From Bilabrum cf. latius (lineage: Eukaryota > Bigyra: Bicosoecida > Bigyra > Bicosoecida), in NCBI GenBank assembly GCA_965178125.1, contig OZ237753.1:310001-374000 (forward strand): DNA of 64,000 nucleotides, in the 5' to 3' direction. The notes under the pieces were generated by a model, which saw only the letters and a list, made by a program, of their open reading frames with translations, did no database searches and was not told where the DNA came from. Made by a program: the position numbers and the translations under genes. Of the stretch, positions 1-15,000 are shown in pieces (positions within the stretch are counted from its first letter, which is position 1; the number at the start of each line of letters is the position of its first letter).

Positions 1-3000
1 CTGCCAGCAGAACATTAAAGATGCGAAGCAACCTTGACACCATTTGGTCCTGTCGCATGTCTTCGTTCGGGCCTTTGTGCACCGCGCGATGCTTCATGCC
101 ATCGGTGCCGAACAGTGTTACGGTCCTCGGGCGTGAAGCGCCGCTCCCTTCAATCTTCACTTTCGCAATCATCTGAATAACTCCAATCCTCGGCCGGATT
201 TCCAGTAGATCGCTTGGAGCGCCGTCAGCGGTGCCACCAAAGGAGACTCGACAGTCGAAGCCTTCCCGTTCGGCTACGGCTACAGCGGCTGAATTGTCGC
301 TGGGCCAACCACTGGTCACGTACCCGGCACTCTCGATTCCAATACCAGCCCCTGTGCTTGGATCTGCAGAGCGGCTGTCTCTGCTGTGCTCATCGACAGC
401 GGTCAAGAAGCTGCTGAGCGCCACTGAGTTCACCCCGTCAGCATCCATCTCTGCAGTCGCAGTGAACACGGGCAGATGCCTCAGCAGGTCTCTGCCTCGC
501 AATTCTTCCATCAGTACGAAAACAGATCGCATGCCGCCCGAGGAGAGCCCAGCGCTGGCGCGAGTCGGCTTCCGGCCAGAGCGCGACGACTGCCCTTTGC
601 CAGTGCCACGCGGGTCAATTGCATTCGTAAAGTCGCCCCCGTCAACGTCACAGAGGACCTCTTGCTTGGATAAATCTAGCATCGAGCTCCGGGGATCGAT
701 CTTTTTCTGGTCGCGCAGAGCGATGGCAATCGACGCTGCCCAGCCAAGTCTAGCAACTGCAATGCCACGTGTGACGGATGCTGACCCGCGGCTTGCACCA
801 GTAATGATGTCCCGACTTCTTCTTTCCGCAACAAGCATGTCTGACGTCACATCACTCTCCTTCATCCCTGCTGTTGCGAACGCGTGCTACAGAAGTGCCG
901 GCAACGTGCCGTACGTCCTTCGCACCAACATCTTCGTCAGAAGCCCGGGGATAAGCCGCTGGATAAACTCGCTCCTCTGCCGGTCCATCGCGGCAAGCTG
1001 TTCTGCTGGCAGGGGCACGTACTTATCGGAGGCTGCGTCGGCAAAGAGCCTCACAGCTATCTAGTTCGCTGCCGGCAGCATGATGCGTACCGGCAAATGC
1101 CGCAGCGCAGACGCGGCTTCTTTCGCGACGCCAGCGTAGCCTCCAAGCTCAAACACAATCTGCAAGAGACAGAAGAGGCTACCGAGCTCTACAGCCGCCA
1201 CTGGGGCCCCCTCCATAGCACGGACATGTTCCGAAGACAGAAGCGGAGTCGATCCTGCCATGCTGGAGCTTGGCTGATTATCTGCCAAGTGAGCGGAATG
1301 CCGAGGTTGCAGGGGCAAGACACTCGGAGTCTACAAGGCAAGAAAGCGCCCGTAGCTACTCACAGCAATTAAGGCTGCCTCCTTGTGCTATCGCATCAGT
1401 CCGCCTAGCCTGGTGCTGAACTGGGTGACGAGAGTTCTCAAGTTGCCCATGGACCGGTAGACGTCGTTGTAGTGCATGTCAGGCATGACCTGCTAGAGCC
1501 TCTCGACCATCGCGTCTCTCGACTATTTCCATGCCACTTGTGCCTCGTCTATGAGCTGGTTGAGACTCTTGTCCGAACCCCTTTGCCTGTTGCGCTGCTC
1601 CAGCAAAGCTTTCTTTCTCAAGTTCAGGTCATCGAACTCCCTTTTCATTGTATACAGGTTGTTCCGCAGCAACGTATCGTGCACAGAACGCTATTTCTCG
1701 TACAATTGGTGCTACCCTTGGAAAGACGAACTAGCGAATACAGACTCAATCCTAATTCGACATGCGTCTGCGAATTGTGCGGCGTGCAAGTGCCCCACGG
1801 CCTGCATCGCACGCCACCAACCGGCTTCTGCAGCCATGCTGGCACTCTCCCTCGATTGGCTGCAGGGTGTTGACTCCGCAGGAGTGTCCTGCCTTACCTT
1901 GCCCAAAGCACGCAGAGCTCTGGTTGCAGCCGACAGAAGCTCGCGCGCCTCATCTGCAACGGATTGCCCTGCATCGCCTATGCTAGTAGCACCATGACCC
2001 TAGTAGCCCTCTGCGGTACCTGGAGCAGGCGGCTAGTTGGCTAGACACCGTAGTCTGTGCAACTTAGAGACGTGAGATTCAACCTCCAGGGGCTTAGACG
2101 TTGAAAAGTGCGAGTCTGCGAATCGCGTCGCTGCGCCCGTGTCACCGGCTCCAACCACCTGTGATACAGCTAGAATACCGTCGTGGGCTCTGAGCAGGCG
2201 AGCTGCTGATTCCGCAAGCTTAGCCTGCCTCGCAACGTACATAGGGCTTTGCCTCGCCCGTAAGTAGCCTCCGGGCAGCAGCGCCTGAGCTGTGGCAGCA
2301 AAGGATGCCATGGCACTGCTTCGAGTCAGCAACCTCGCCGTCTTGTGAGCTGCGGCCGATGACCCCCTTGGATTGAGCAGATAGAGGCTTGCAGCTCCTG
2401 CGCTCGAGTTTACTGAAGCCTAGCATGCAGTCTGAAAGGCAACAGGCAGTTCAAAAGTCTCGCGCTTGCCGCCATTTTGTGAGCTGCGGCTCCACCACCG
2501 CAGCCCAGATGTGCTTCCCACCTCGGCGTTGACAATGGAACCAACGCCCATACTAGACCCTGAATCGCGAGCAGGTGCAACGATTCCAGCCACGGGGAAT
2601 CGAGCAGCCGAGCAAGACGTTCTAAGTGAGTCCAAAAGCATCAAACGCGATGCATTGGGTTGGCTTGTAATGCAGTTCAGCAGTTCGAATGTAGACCCCG
2701 AATCGCTGAGGGCAGTCAACGCCACGGAATCCCAACGATTATGGGCATGGCCAGTGCCGTAGGTTCCACCCTATTGCCCTGAGGGGAGTACACTGACTCC
2801 ATGGGAACCACCTGGCGATGCAATCGCCCCTTTAGGCTACGTCCACTGGCCTAGGGCTCGCAGTGACTGACCAACGCGAGCTGCGTCGCTGCCGTCCAGA
2901 AGCGAAGAAGTCGATCGAACTCCAAAATCGATGAGGTCACTGCTTCCAGATACACCAGGAGAAGTCTTTGCTAGAGCATTCGCAGCGAAAAGCTCGTGCT

Positions 3001-6000
3001 CGTCGCCGACTGCAGCACCGCGGTACTGCATATCTGCAGAGGATCGGCCTTTGGATCCAAGCGCATCCAGCATTGCAAGGTCGTGTATGCCTAGAGCAGC
3101 AGAGCTCATGCACTAGAGAAACGTGCGCGACCCAGACTCGATGCCTTGGAATCGGCTGCGGGACAATGCCGTCGTCCCTCTGTTGCCTGACAAAATGCTC
3201 TGTGTTGCTTTAACACCGTCAACGCATCGCATCGCCGCGTCATGCAACAGTGCAACTGCTGTCTTCTTCGACTTGGATTTAAGTTTGCTATGCTGGACGG
3301 ACCAAGCTGGCAGGATATGCTGGAGCATAGCAATGGCAGGGAGCAACTGCCTTCCACCTCCCTACTCGCTTGTCATAGATTGCTGCACCTGCTGCAGAGG
3401 CGATCGCCCAGATACGTCAAAGGAGGTTACCGCAGCTACTTCCTGCTCCATCTGCTGAAGATCAACCGAAGCATGCACTGAATCACTGAGCCCACGCGTC
3501 GCTGTGGTCACGTCCAGGTGCAGCCTGTGTGCCGTCCCACAAACAAGGCCTGTGAAACTGTCTCCCGCATAAACTGCGCACCTCTAGGAAAACCTGAGCA
3601 GCTCCGAAGCCTGCTTCACTGCTCGAATCGGTAGCGTGAAACCTGATCTCGCGCTTTGGTGTGCCCAGTGGATGCAAGCGCGCGATTCGAGTGAACGAAG
3701 GGCAAGGCTAGGCACCAGCTGCCCGCGCAGGGCACCCGCCATCTTGATTCCGATAGCATCGGCGTAGGCAAAGTTTCCACCATCAACTTTGCGACTACTC
3801 AGCTTTGACTGCCATTGCGATTGCCCCAGGGCACTTCCAGATGCAAGCCCACCTCTAACATCGTTAAATGCCGCCATCGGTTCATGCGACCAGCTGCCTC
3901 GCTGCACGGATGCAATTGAGTAGCCTTTGGGGCACAAGACCGGGCTGATTGGAGCACTTGCTACTGATACCCCGGCCTCTGGATCTATTAACTCGCTCCT
4001 CTCTCCGCATGAAACGTGCGCGTCGACGCACCAAAGCAGCAAGCTGAGCGCTTGCCCTCGCATGCAGCACCCCCATGGACTCCTGCCGAACAACGAAGCC
4101 CCATCAAACACAAGCATGTCTCTGGTAGCCTTGACAGCATCTCGTACCTCTGCGCGGAGCTTGCTGGGGTCATCAGGCGGATAGTAAGGGTTGCCCTCTC
4201 TGTCCATCTGTGGCAACCAGTCACCGCTGGAACGCAGCCGCAGCACCGCTCTCGCTGACGCTGCAGATGTGAAGCTGTCCTTGTCATCCAAGCACTGTGG
4301 GCGCAAATGCACGGGAAGAAGCCTAGCGACCCAATACAGGACACTGGGCAGGTAGTCCACGTCTAATGGCTTCGTTGACCACCCACCAAGCGTCTTGAGG
4401 ATCAGCAGAAGAGGAGGAGAGGAGTCAATCGGCTGTACAACTGGAGGGACAAACAGCATGGATGATCTGGATGATCCTAGAGCCATCGGCGTGTCGTGCT
4501 ACTCTCCAATGATCGCCACATCAGCTACAGCGAATGTAGCGATACTCTCAGTAGATAGTACACTGTTGCAGTCGCGATGAGTGGCGACCTAGGGGACGGC
4601 ACTGAGCATGTGCAGAGTTGGCTCGGCACAGTGTGCAAGCAACATCCCCGAGACGCTTCCGCCGAGCGAAGCGCCCGTCGCTGATACCATCAATTCTGAC
4701 GTGATGAAACCAGGCCTGAGCACAGACGTCTGCAAAGCAGTCATCGTGCCGTTTGCTGCTGTAAATGGCACAGTGCTGCCAGCCCGTGCAGAGCCGCACA
4801 ACGGGAGCTGCAGATCGGGGAATTTCTTGTCAAAGCTCTGAAGATCGACATCGGTGGCAGCCAGTGCCTGTCTATAACGCCGGCAACTGGTGTTCAAAAT
4901 GATGCTCCTGCACTACTGGAACCTGACAAGCTGCATGATAGCAGACTTGGCCGCTGCAAAGCTTTCATTGCCCCCCAGCTCCCTGAACGGCATCGCCAGG
5001 TCTAGCCTCAACTAGAGCTCAGCCAAGACACAAGATCGTGGGGCGGCTGGCCACTATCCAAATGAAGCTGACCCGGCCGCAGAGCGGGACTCGGCCGTTG
5101 ACATGCGTCGCTGTAGCACGGGCTGGTCTGTTGTTTGAGCTGACACGGCCCGCGACGTTGCCTTGACCGGCACGTTGACGTGGTCAAGAATTCCAGTTCG
5201 CACGAAGTTCTCATCTTGCCTGCCTACCATTCCAGAGAACGCATAAATCATGCCCACAGCTGTGATGGACTGGGTCGAGGTGCTCTCAAAGTATCTCACG
5301 GACCAGCCGGCCTGCACGACAGGAGTAAGGGTCGACGGCCGGCACGTGTACCCGGCGGGACCATCCGATTCCAAGAGCGTCCCACCTGCGATTGCACCCA
5401 CTGACAAGACACCAGCCTCCTGCCGAAACGCAGCAAAACTAGATGTGCGACTGGCCACGTCGTACAGTCCCCAGCTGACCAGCTCCGAAGCGCCCCTTCC
5501 GTTCGCGAGAATGTCCGACCGGCTTGACGCGATTCGAAATGCTGCAGCGATCGTACCCTGCATATCAAATGTGTCAGCCGTAGTTGAAGCCCTGTGATTA
5601 GGTCTATCTCCATCCATTGGTATATGGACTCCAGTCACGATGCCTTGACGCCTACCTGAGCTCTTTTGCCGCGACCCAGATCCTTGCGACGCCAGGCCTA
5701 CTGAGCGGCTGGGGGTGCTGCCCCTAGACCGACGCAGCACCGGTGATCGCTCTTCCTCATCGATATCATCGTGCTGCTTGGCAAGAACCTCAACTTCACT
5801 ATCGTCCTCAACTTCGTCTTCGTCTTCGTCGTCATCGCTTATGCTTGAGTACGTGTTTGCTATCTCAACGGAGCGTAGGGATGCCAGTGCATACGCTTCC
5901 TGAAGGTTAGAGGCCTGTGCAAGAGATAAGTTTCCACCCATATCACTGTTGTGAAAGTCTCCATCAGGGCCGCATAGCGAGGAGTCTACTGCTTTCTAGA

Positions 6001-9000
6001 GCCAATCGGGCAGAAGCCTTGCGCCCGCAAGGCCGATGAGCGAGCCTAAAGCATCGGTCGAGGCACGTAGAGCCGCCAAGCCTTGCTCACCGAGGCAGGT
6101 TCCCCACTTGTCGGCGGCGCCAACAATTCGCGACAAAGAAGCACACCCTCTTTGCACCGCTGCAATGTGCGCCTTGACCGGTGACGTGGCATCAGCGACA
6201 ATGTCGGTCGGCACGACCACTCGCCGCAGGCAATCTTGCATGCTCGCCGGGTCATCCGTCAACACCAGGGACACGACCGAACCGTGAGTGGGATTTTGAA
6301 GCAACTTTCGAATTGTGTCTGACACGACGCAGCTAAACATGCGGATCAAGGTGCAGCTGTTGATCGGATCGCGGTGGGCCTCGGGCACCCACTGGAGCTC
6401 TCGGCGTTGGCTAGAATTATTCGGAGCTAACGATCCAGCAGACTCGAGTCGAAGGGCTGAGAACGACGCTCTCTCCGCGACGCTAGAAAAAGCCATCAGT
6501 GCTCTTGCCAGCACATGGCATGGCAGCGAGCGGCACATAGTCCACTCCCCTTTGATTTCTGCAGCCAAGTCCTTACTGATCCAGCCACCCTCCGCAGCAC
6601 TGGCAGAAGCACCAGCGCCTGACATGGGCTCTTGACCTTCACTGCGTTGACTATGACGAGACCGTTCCGTATCTTTCGTACTCAATAGCTCCTAGGCTAG
6701 TGCAACGACTGTAGATCTGGGGACGCAACCGTCGGGGTCGCACAGGAACTGCGACGCAGCATCTGTACCTCTCCGGCTGTGGACGACCTTCTGCACGCAC
6801 TACAGGCGTTGACCAGCCGTAGACCCCACGGGAGTATCCACTGCCGTGCAGTATAAACGCTTGGGACGCAGCTACCACGCTGCAGCTCGCATTGCAATGC
6901 TTTGGATTGCGCTGGAGAACTACGAACACCGGTTTCTTGCCAAGCTGTTGTGAATTTCAACGTCGTCATCGCTCAAGTCTTGCAGTGGCGCAATGAAAAA
7001 AGCCGAAGAGACAGTGGACAGCAAGTGTATGCATGTGGACATAGTTTCGCCGCCTGCGACAGCTGCCTCCTGACCTGAACTGGATTCTCGACTGCGTACC
7101 AGCTTTCCCGCCGATCCAATGAGCGCTCCTGCGTCCGCCAAACCTCGCAAAAGCTGCTCAATTAGAGTGGCTGCAGGTTCAATGCAGCCCTTGACGAACG
7201 GATCCGAGGCTATCTGGATGCCATCGGAATTACAAACCGGCTAGCAATTTAGAGTGGCCCCGGCATGCGAGACCGCGCTGAGCAGGGAAGCAAGCAAACT
7301 AGGAGCTACACGCTCTAGAGCAACGTAACTGCCAAGCAAAGCAGCTACATCCATTCGATCTTGACTCGGGACGGCCGAACCCGATCGTTTCAGCTACTTT
7401 TCAGCTGTAGCTTTGCCACTTCCGTCGCTGCGATTATTTGGACGAACCAGGCCGCAACTAGCCAGCTTGTCTTGCAGCAGCATTGAGCACGCACCCAGCG
7501 ACTCTACAATTCGGGTTGTCGCTCCAATCGACACTACAAGCGAGCCAAGCTGCATCGCTGAGTACTAAGAGTGCGCGGTGGCTGACGTAGCCAGACCAAT
7601 CAGCCTCACTGCCCTGAATAATGCGGACTCAAACTGCAAGGGATACATGCCGAGCTTGCCCGAGTGCGCGACAAATAGGTCAAACGGAACAGAAGGAGAA
7701 CTCAGAGCATGCGACAGCTTGTTAGCGTGAAATATTCGCTGCCCACAGTATGCTGACTCGGCATTGCGACTGGATAGCACCTCCGCAATGGCCTCAGTCT
7801 GCTGAGACGCAAGTGTCAGATTGCAGGATACTCCCAGTGTACCATTCGTAGAATCGTGCTGCAAAATAGCCTGCATTAGTTGCCTGGTAGAGTCCTTGGC
7901 TGATCCAGAGCCAGGATCCATCGATACCTGCGGCCCAGCATCTGTAAGCCCCGCGCAAACGTCGGCAAACGTCTAGCCAAACGGTAGCTGCGGCTGTCCA
8001 GGCGAAAACAGAGTTATTTCGGCCTATCCAAAGGCTAGGCAATGGGCCAAGTCGCCCCGTGCGAGGAGAGAACAAATATCTCTGACCAGCTTGCTGCGAT
8101 GCAGCTTCAGGCTCGGCAGCATTGGGATATCTCGCCATGCTACACCGGTCCCAATGGATTCCGGGGATTGGTGGCCGGCCCGCACAAGCATAGCAGCAGT
8201 AGTCTCTGCAATGCCTCGGCGGAGCAAGCGCGCCTGCGGTGTCGATCCAACCGCGGCAAGCAAGACTGCTCCCTGTCGTACAACGCTCGTTCTCAACAGA
8301 GCTCCTGCTTCTTCTTTTACGGAGCCCTCGCGCGACGCATCTTTAGGGGCAACTGCATTTACTTGCAGAAGCTCTACGCCAGTCTGCAGCTGCTGAGCAT
8401 CGCCCCAAAGCGATTTTGCTACTCCGGATGAAGCTGGCACAGGAATGGCTGAGGCGCAAGCCATTTGTCGCATTGACAAAAAGGCTTCATCACACTCATC
8501 AGACAAGGTTGTAGTTGACTTCATGTCATCCCATACTCGCTAGATTCTCTTCAATGGCGCATTGAAGTGTCCTGATGAGTCAATCTGGCCAACAACCGGC
8601 TCTGCTTTGCGGACTAACTGAGGGTGACACGGCTTCTACTCGACCAAAAGCTGCTTTGACCAGCCTTTCTCTACCAACGAGTCCTATGCGGGCTGGCTGG
8701 CTCTTGACCCGCGACCGCCTGTGATTGTAGCCTCAACGATGGCTCGAATCGCAGAGCTGCACGCTGATGCGGTCCTTAAGCTTTCTAGCAAAATGATAAG
8801 GATTCGATTTGCAGCCTGAGTGCCCCAGATGCTGATGATCACGGTGGAAAGAGGTCGATACGGGTCTAGCAGGATAGGTACGAGGATAGAATCCAGCTCA
8901 GCAGGCACTAGCGCGTTGATCTGATCCAGATGTGGCTACGTCGTGGCTGCAGACACATGATTTCGAACTGGGTGCGATACCAGCGTGACCAACCTCCGAG

Positions 9001-12000
9001 CCTCTGCACCACCGTGGCAATTTGTAGCGGCTAAACGGTATAGTTCCCTGCGGGCCTTAAGTCTCATGCTTCCTGTGCCTTGGATCGAAAGCGCCGCGAG
9101 TGCGCCCAGCCGTGCCTCCATCACGCAGGCATGGACACCGTCAGTGACGGCCAGCTTGTGCATCACGGCTCGATTCAGGACACCATCTTCCTCCTTGCAT
9201 GGCTTTAGGGTCTCATTGTCTTGCATGGTCCACGCAGTATCCACGTACTCCAAGCTTCGGTCCAAGCAGCTTGACCAGGGCGAGTCCTCCGAAGCTGAAT
9301 AGAAAGCATAGGCTGAGGCCTCGCTGAGCGCATCCGTTCCTGGGCGCGGCAACAGGGGCATGCCCGTTTCTGCTGAGCTAGGCATGACGAAGGAGGCCCG
9401 AAAAGAGCTAGAGCTCGCCTCGAGGACCTTGCCCTCCTCTGACACTTTGACCATAGGCAGCGCCACTGCAGATGTTTTGATCCTCCAGCTTTGCTTCAGG
9501 GCTGGTACTCCGAAACAAGAGCATTCTTCCGCTGTTGGAACGTCCCACCCGACTTGCATGACCGCGGCAAGAGATGGAATCATGCGAGCTATCGAGCACA
9601 CCACGACCCGGCTGCATGTAGGTGCGTCTTTTAGTGCTGCAACTGATTCGTCATCAAGAAACCCACCGACATGTCGCATACGATCTACGTTCTCCTTGGC
9701 AAACTAGATCACTCTCACAGCGTCATCCCATGTGGAGCCTGACGCCTCCATGGCCGCAGCTCCAATCAGCGACGCGTACACCGCATGAGCTGCGGGGCTT
9801 CTAGAGATCAGCACAATTTGCTGATGCAAAACTGCACAACTGAGCTTCACTCTCAGAATCAAAGTTTTGGCGAGTGAGTACTTCGGGTGGTGCTCGCCCT
9901 CAATGGTGTACTTGACAGGGTCGGCCGGTGCATTTGCCATGATCGCCTGGGCTACTGGGGGGATACCATCGAATCCCAAACTGCACGCGAATGCAGCAGA
10001 CGCTGCAGCTGAGGCCGTTGCAGGGAGGCAAACGACCGCAGGTTCTTCAATGATCTCCCTGCAGAGGTCTTGAAGGCACTTACCAGCGGTGCTAACCCAC
10101 TTTGCCGCCGAATCCTTGTGCTTGGACAATAGGCTCGCTTGACTTTGGGTAGAGGCTGCTTTGACCGCATGCTTTGCGCCCAAGTAGAGACAGGAGCTCC
10201 CAGATACGCCCAAAACTGACGCAATTGCAGCACCGAGTGTGTCACTGGCGTAGTCTGTTGCTTTTAGAAACCTGCACCCAGCCAGACTCACCGCGTTCGC
10301 AAGCCCGGTGCACAGCAGTCGATTCTCCTCAGGACCGCAGAACTGGATGGATCCAAGCAAAAAACCAACACAGTAAACGCCAGCAGCAATTCGCTCGCTA
10401 TTCTAGTGCTCGTTCTACCCACCTGCATCGATCTATGTTGGATCTGATCCGCTGTCCTTCCTTGCTTTCTTGGGGGGCCTCCCGCCGGCCAAGGGTGCCT
10501 GCGGCTGTGCCGCGAATGCAACTGAGCGGCCGCGCTTTTGACCACTCGCAGCTCCGCTTGCCTTGGAGTCAATGCCATCAATACCGAGCGCAAACATGTC
10601 GTCACCATCGTCCAAGGGAGCGAAGCTACTCGGAGCCGTGGGTGCCTGCGACGCAAGAGTCCCTAGACCTGGCGTCTCGGCTGAAGAAGCCGATTGGGTG
10701 GGTTGCCTATCAAGCTGGCCAGACGTGGGCCGTCTCACGACACTGACACCACGGCGCCCTCGTACAGCACCTGATGCAGCGCCCTCTACAGACCTGCCAA
10801 AACCAGCATCATCGTCCTCCTCATCATCGTCCTCGTCCTCGTCCTCGTCGGTATCGTCTGTAGTACGGCCAGCAGCCACACCTTTCCCTACGCTATCAGC
10901 CCGAGCTCCGGTTCTCCGGACTGCAATACTTACGCCGCGGCGAGCTATTGACCTTACGGGCAGAGAATCCGGCATTTCACTCGAGGCATCACCGCCCGAA
11001 CGGCGCGAACTCCAGCTCAGCGAGCTTGGGTCTGCAAGCTTACAGCCCTTGGCCAATCCAAATTCCAACCGGATCTCTGCAAGAACTTCCGCGCCGCAGG
11101 CGTCGTTCTTTCTGGACCATGCTTCGAGCGTTGAGGTGCTCGATGATAGATGCTCCCGAGCTTGCTTAATGCAGCGGCGGGCCCTGGCAGGAACGGCAGC
11201 CGTCGCCCTGCCTTTCGAAGCATCCAACTCGTTCGCCAACTATAGCGTGTTGCTTGCAAAGGAGATGGCACAGCAGGCTGCCATCTTCTGGATGACATCC
11301 ATAAGGCCAATAATCTTATCAAGTACTGCATCCGATTGCCCGACGCTGTTGGATTGACGATACTGACCACACAGATCAAGAAATCTAGCCGAGGATGCCA
11401 ATTTAACAACACAGCTGCATGCCAGAAAAGCCTCCGTTTCGGATGTCTGGCGGCCTTGAAGGCCTAGAACCACGGCTGGCCATAGGGCAACTAGGCGGGC
11501 GAGCAATGCCTCCATGCTTCCAATGGCAGCCCTGTCAACAGGGTGCAGCATACATCCTAAAGCCTGTCCAACAATCGAAGACACTTGCAGTAGAGTACCA
11601 GCAACCACGCTCGCCTCCTTGCATGGCTGCGACGGCGACGCTGTGACAATGACTGCTTGCTCCCCGGCTGGCATAGTTCCGCCCAAAGTTGCCTGCGTCC
11701 CGTCTGGCCCAGCGCCATATATGCTCGATATCCAGCTGGGCGAAGCACCGACAGTGTCCCGAACAGTGCGAATCGCCCAAGCAGACACTAAAGATCCAAT
11801 CGATGCAATGGATACTGCTTGGCTCAGACTCTCCCGCGGCTTTGCACTATTTTCTGAAGGAAGAGCCACCGGAGATGCATCTGCAAGCAGCTACGAGACC
11901 GCGGCAAAGTGAGCTCCAAGCCCTCCGCTGGCCAATTGTCTGCCGAGGGCTGTCGCTGCTGACGAGGGCATTTCCGCACTGATGAGGGGCTGCAACCGTG

Positions 12001-15000
12001 GATCGATGCTGTACATTGCCTGGTTGGCCAGCCGCCAGTCAATTTCTGCTGCCTGAACTGATGCATGGCCAGATCTACCATTGCCCAAGGCTGATAAACC
12101 AAGCAGTCCTGAAACAGGAGCAGTCGCCCAATGACTCAGAGCTCGATTCGCTACCCCTTCTGGCAGCGACAGCAAGTTGCGAGCAGCTATGCACTGCTAG
12201 AGGGGCTCCACGTCCACCTGAAGCACTGCTTGCCCACTAGCACTGTCATGCAATGCATGATCATGGCATGAAGCACCCCGCAACTCGTGCGCAAGCAGCC
12301 ACGCCAGCCCGGTCGAATCACATCTCTGCTGCGGCTGCATAGATCGCATGACCCGCAACGCATTGGGAGCGCCTCCTGAGAGCCACGGCTCCCAGATGGA
12401 TAGAAGACTCTTTGGAATACCAGTCTAGTCTGCTCTCTTCTCCAAGCAAGCGACGGCTTCGATCATAAAGCCATCGGCATGCTGTGCAAGTGCCTCCTCC
12501 TGCGATGATAGCTAGCCTACCACGGAACCGATTGTTGACCGAACGGCGCACATTGAATACATAAAGCACCCTGCTGGCCCACCCAGTGCGCTTGGCAGAC
12601 ATTGCAGGCCGTCGCGCGGTGCGGTCGGAAGTGGTCCCGAACCGCACGTGCGGTGGGAAGCGGCTACATCCGGGAGCGCATGATGCGTCCACCTGCCGAG
12701 CGTGCGAGGCGGTAGCGACGCAGAATCGAAGAAACTGTACGGACCATACGGTCTTGTGTAGTCTGCATTGCAGTTTGCCTGTGCCTACTTCAGAACTTGG
12801 AGCGTGCGCTCCATGGAAGCCATAAATTGTTCGCTGCTGAACGCGTGGGTCTCTGGCGACACCGCTACGGTGCACTTGCCCGACAGCGTGGCAATCTGAG
12901 GACACAGCTCCACTGGCATGCGTGCAAGTGCAGCAGCGAGCAGCAGCCAAGTCGATGATACCGAATGCATCGACAAAAGCACGTCCTCTTTGCTGTCTGT
13001 CCTGACCTAGCCAGCTGCAGCCCCGATGGATTTCACAGACCGCCTCGTGCTCGACGCGGCAGCACGCACGGCCTGCGGGAAGACTGACCTGGAAACAACA
13101 GAAGCTATCTCGTCCCATAGTTCCGTTTCTAGGCCTAAAATTGCTGCCTTCCTGTGTCTTGCCTTAGCTAGTCGCACAGTAGCAGCTCCAATTAAGCCTT
13201 GCAGTGTGCGCGTGACTGCAGCCTCCAGCGGACTTGCAATGGTGAGATGCGGCTGACCCACCTGCCATGAACTCACCCTCCCAAGGCCGTGGGCCCCAAG
13301 CGGGTGATCTGGGTCTGTCGGATCACCGTATTCCTCCTCCTCCTCCTCCTCCTCACCGTGGTCATGACCTCTAGACCGCTTGCTTCCCCTCCCTCCGCCA
13401 TGCATTGCTGCCTTCCATGCCTTCACTGGATCCGCCGATGCTGCACCGTCCTCCTCGCCTGCCACGCGGTTATATAGCCATTTCTTGGGAGCCTTTGACA
13501 GCAGGAATCCACGAAACCGGCGCAGCATATCGGCTGCTACCTCATCGGAAAACGATGCGGCAGATTCAAAAACAGGCGGTGACAGCCACCACGCTACAGC
13601 TGCATCGCTCGAGAATGGGTCGGCAGTGGCACCACCACTGGGACTGGGGCTAGCACTGGCGGATCCTGCTGCTGCTGCTGCTGCTGCCGATGATGATGAT
13701 GATGATGATGACCCAGCTCCCGATGCAGGCCCAGCCTCGGACGTGCCTGCGTAGTCGCTGCTTGCGGACCCACCGCCGGACAGATAGATAGGAATCTATG
13801 ACCAGAAAGATGCAACGGATGGTGCAAGACGAGCCTCTTCCCCGATCGCATGGGGGGCCCCTCTCGAGGCAACGCTTCGAGGCGTATCCACAGAGGCTGG
13901 TACCTTCCAAGGAGCGCAAGCTAGGGCGAGGAGCAATTCCAGTGTGACGAGTACTCTCTGCCGGCGGGTCCAAGTTCTCGAGATGCCTGCGCGCTCGCCC
14001 TGCCGAAGTACTGCTAGGCACAGCCGAAGCATGGCCACGCGCGTCTCGGCGGTGCGAGCCAGAGTGGAATCAGGGTGCAGCCTGACAATCGCTTCGAGGA
14101 GGGTAAGGTCCGTCAGGCAGCGTTCCTGCCAGCCATAGTCCTTATGCTCGAGGCTCTGTGCGTGTCCGGCGTCTTCTGCCTCCAGCTGCTTCAGGAGCGA
14201 TACCTGTGGGGCACGTGCAGGGCCCGTCGTTTCAGCCGCCGGGCGGTCCTCCATGGGCGCGGAGCCCCGGCTGGCTGCGCCCGCCGACGAACCTGTGACC
14301 CCACCTGCTTGCGCAACGGGCTGGGAGCTTTCTCTACCATCCAAGGGGCCAGACGTGGCACCGATGGCTTCCACCTATTCTTCCGCAATTCGCTCGAGGA
14401 GCTCTGGTGCAGGTATCCAGCGGCACAGTACTTCCGATAGGTCCCAAGTTCCCCTTGCTGCAGCACCAGAGGCCATACCTACGTCGGAAGCGGCTCGAAC
14501 AGCAGCAGAGGTCGAGTCGTCCGGAGCAGATATGGGCACTCCATCCCCCATCCACAGCTCTTTTACCATGCTGTGCCCATCATCGGCCTTCGCGGCCGTT
14601 TCTCGAATTTGCTCGCGGCTCATGGACACGATCGATCGCATGCGCGGACTGACGGGGCAAGCCACGGCCGCAGTTGCGGCTGCTGCTAGCCACGTGGATG
14701 GGGACGAGGCAGCTGCGGATTTCGAGAGGACGGGTGAAGCGCCCAAGCTGCCCCCGCCGATGATCGTATCAGATCCATGCCTATGAAACAGGGCAACCTC
14801 CCCGGGATGCAGCGCTGTCCCGGAGCGAATCTGCTGGGAGAAGCGAGATGCTGCTCCCATCTCGATAGAGCCGTTCGCATCCCCACCATACGGCGCACCG
14901 GCCCGGCTGCCAGCAAGAAACGCTTCGTGGCCTGCCGCAAGCTCCCATCCTGCAAGTGGATGCATCGCCTGGTTGTGCTACTGGCCTGCCTCCTCCAGGT

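Noticed and set aside
231-1064. Long plus-strand ORFs opposite the giant kinase (and similar ones in 8-16 kb and 40-42 kb)
   Set aside because: They are antisense shadows with Ser/Arg-rich, low-complexity translations and no domain match.
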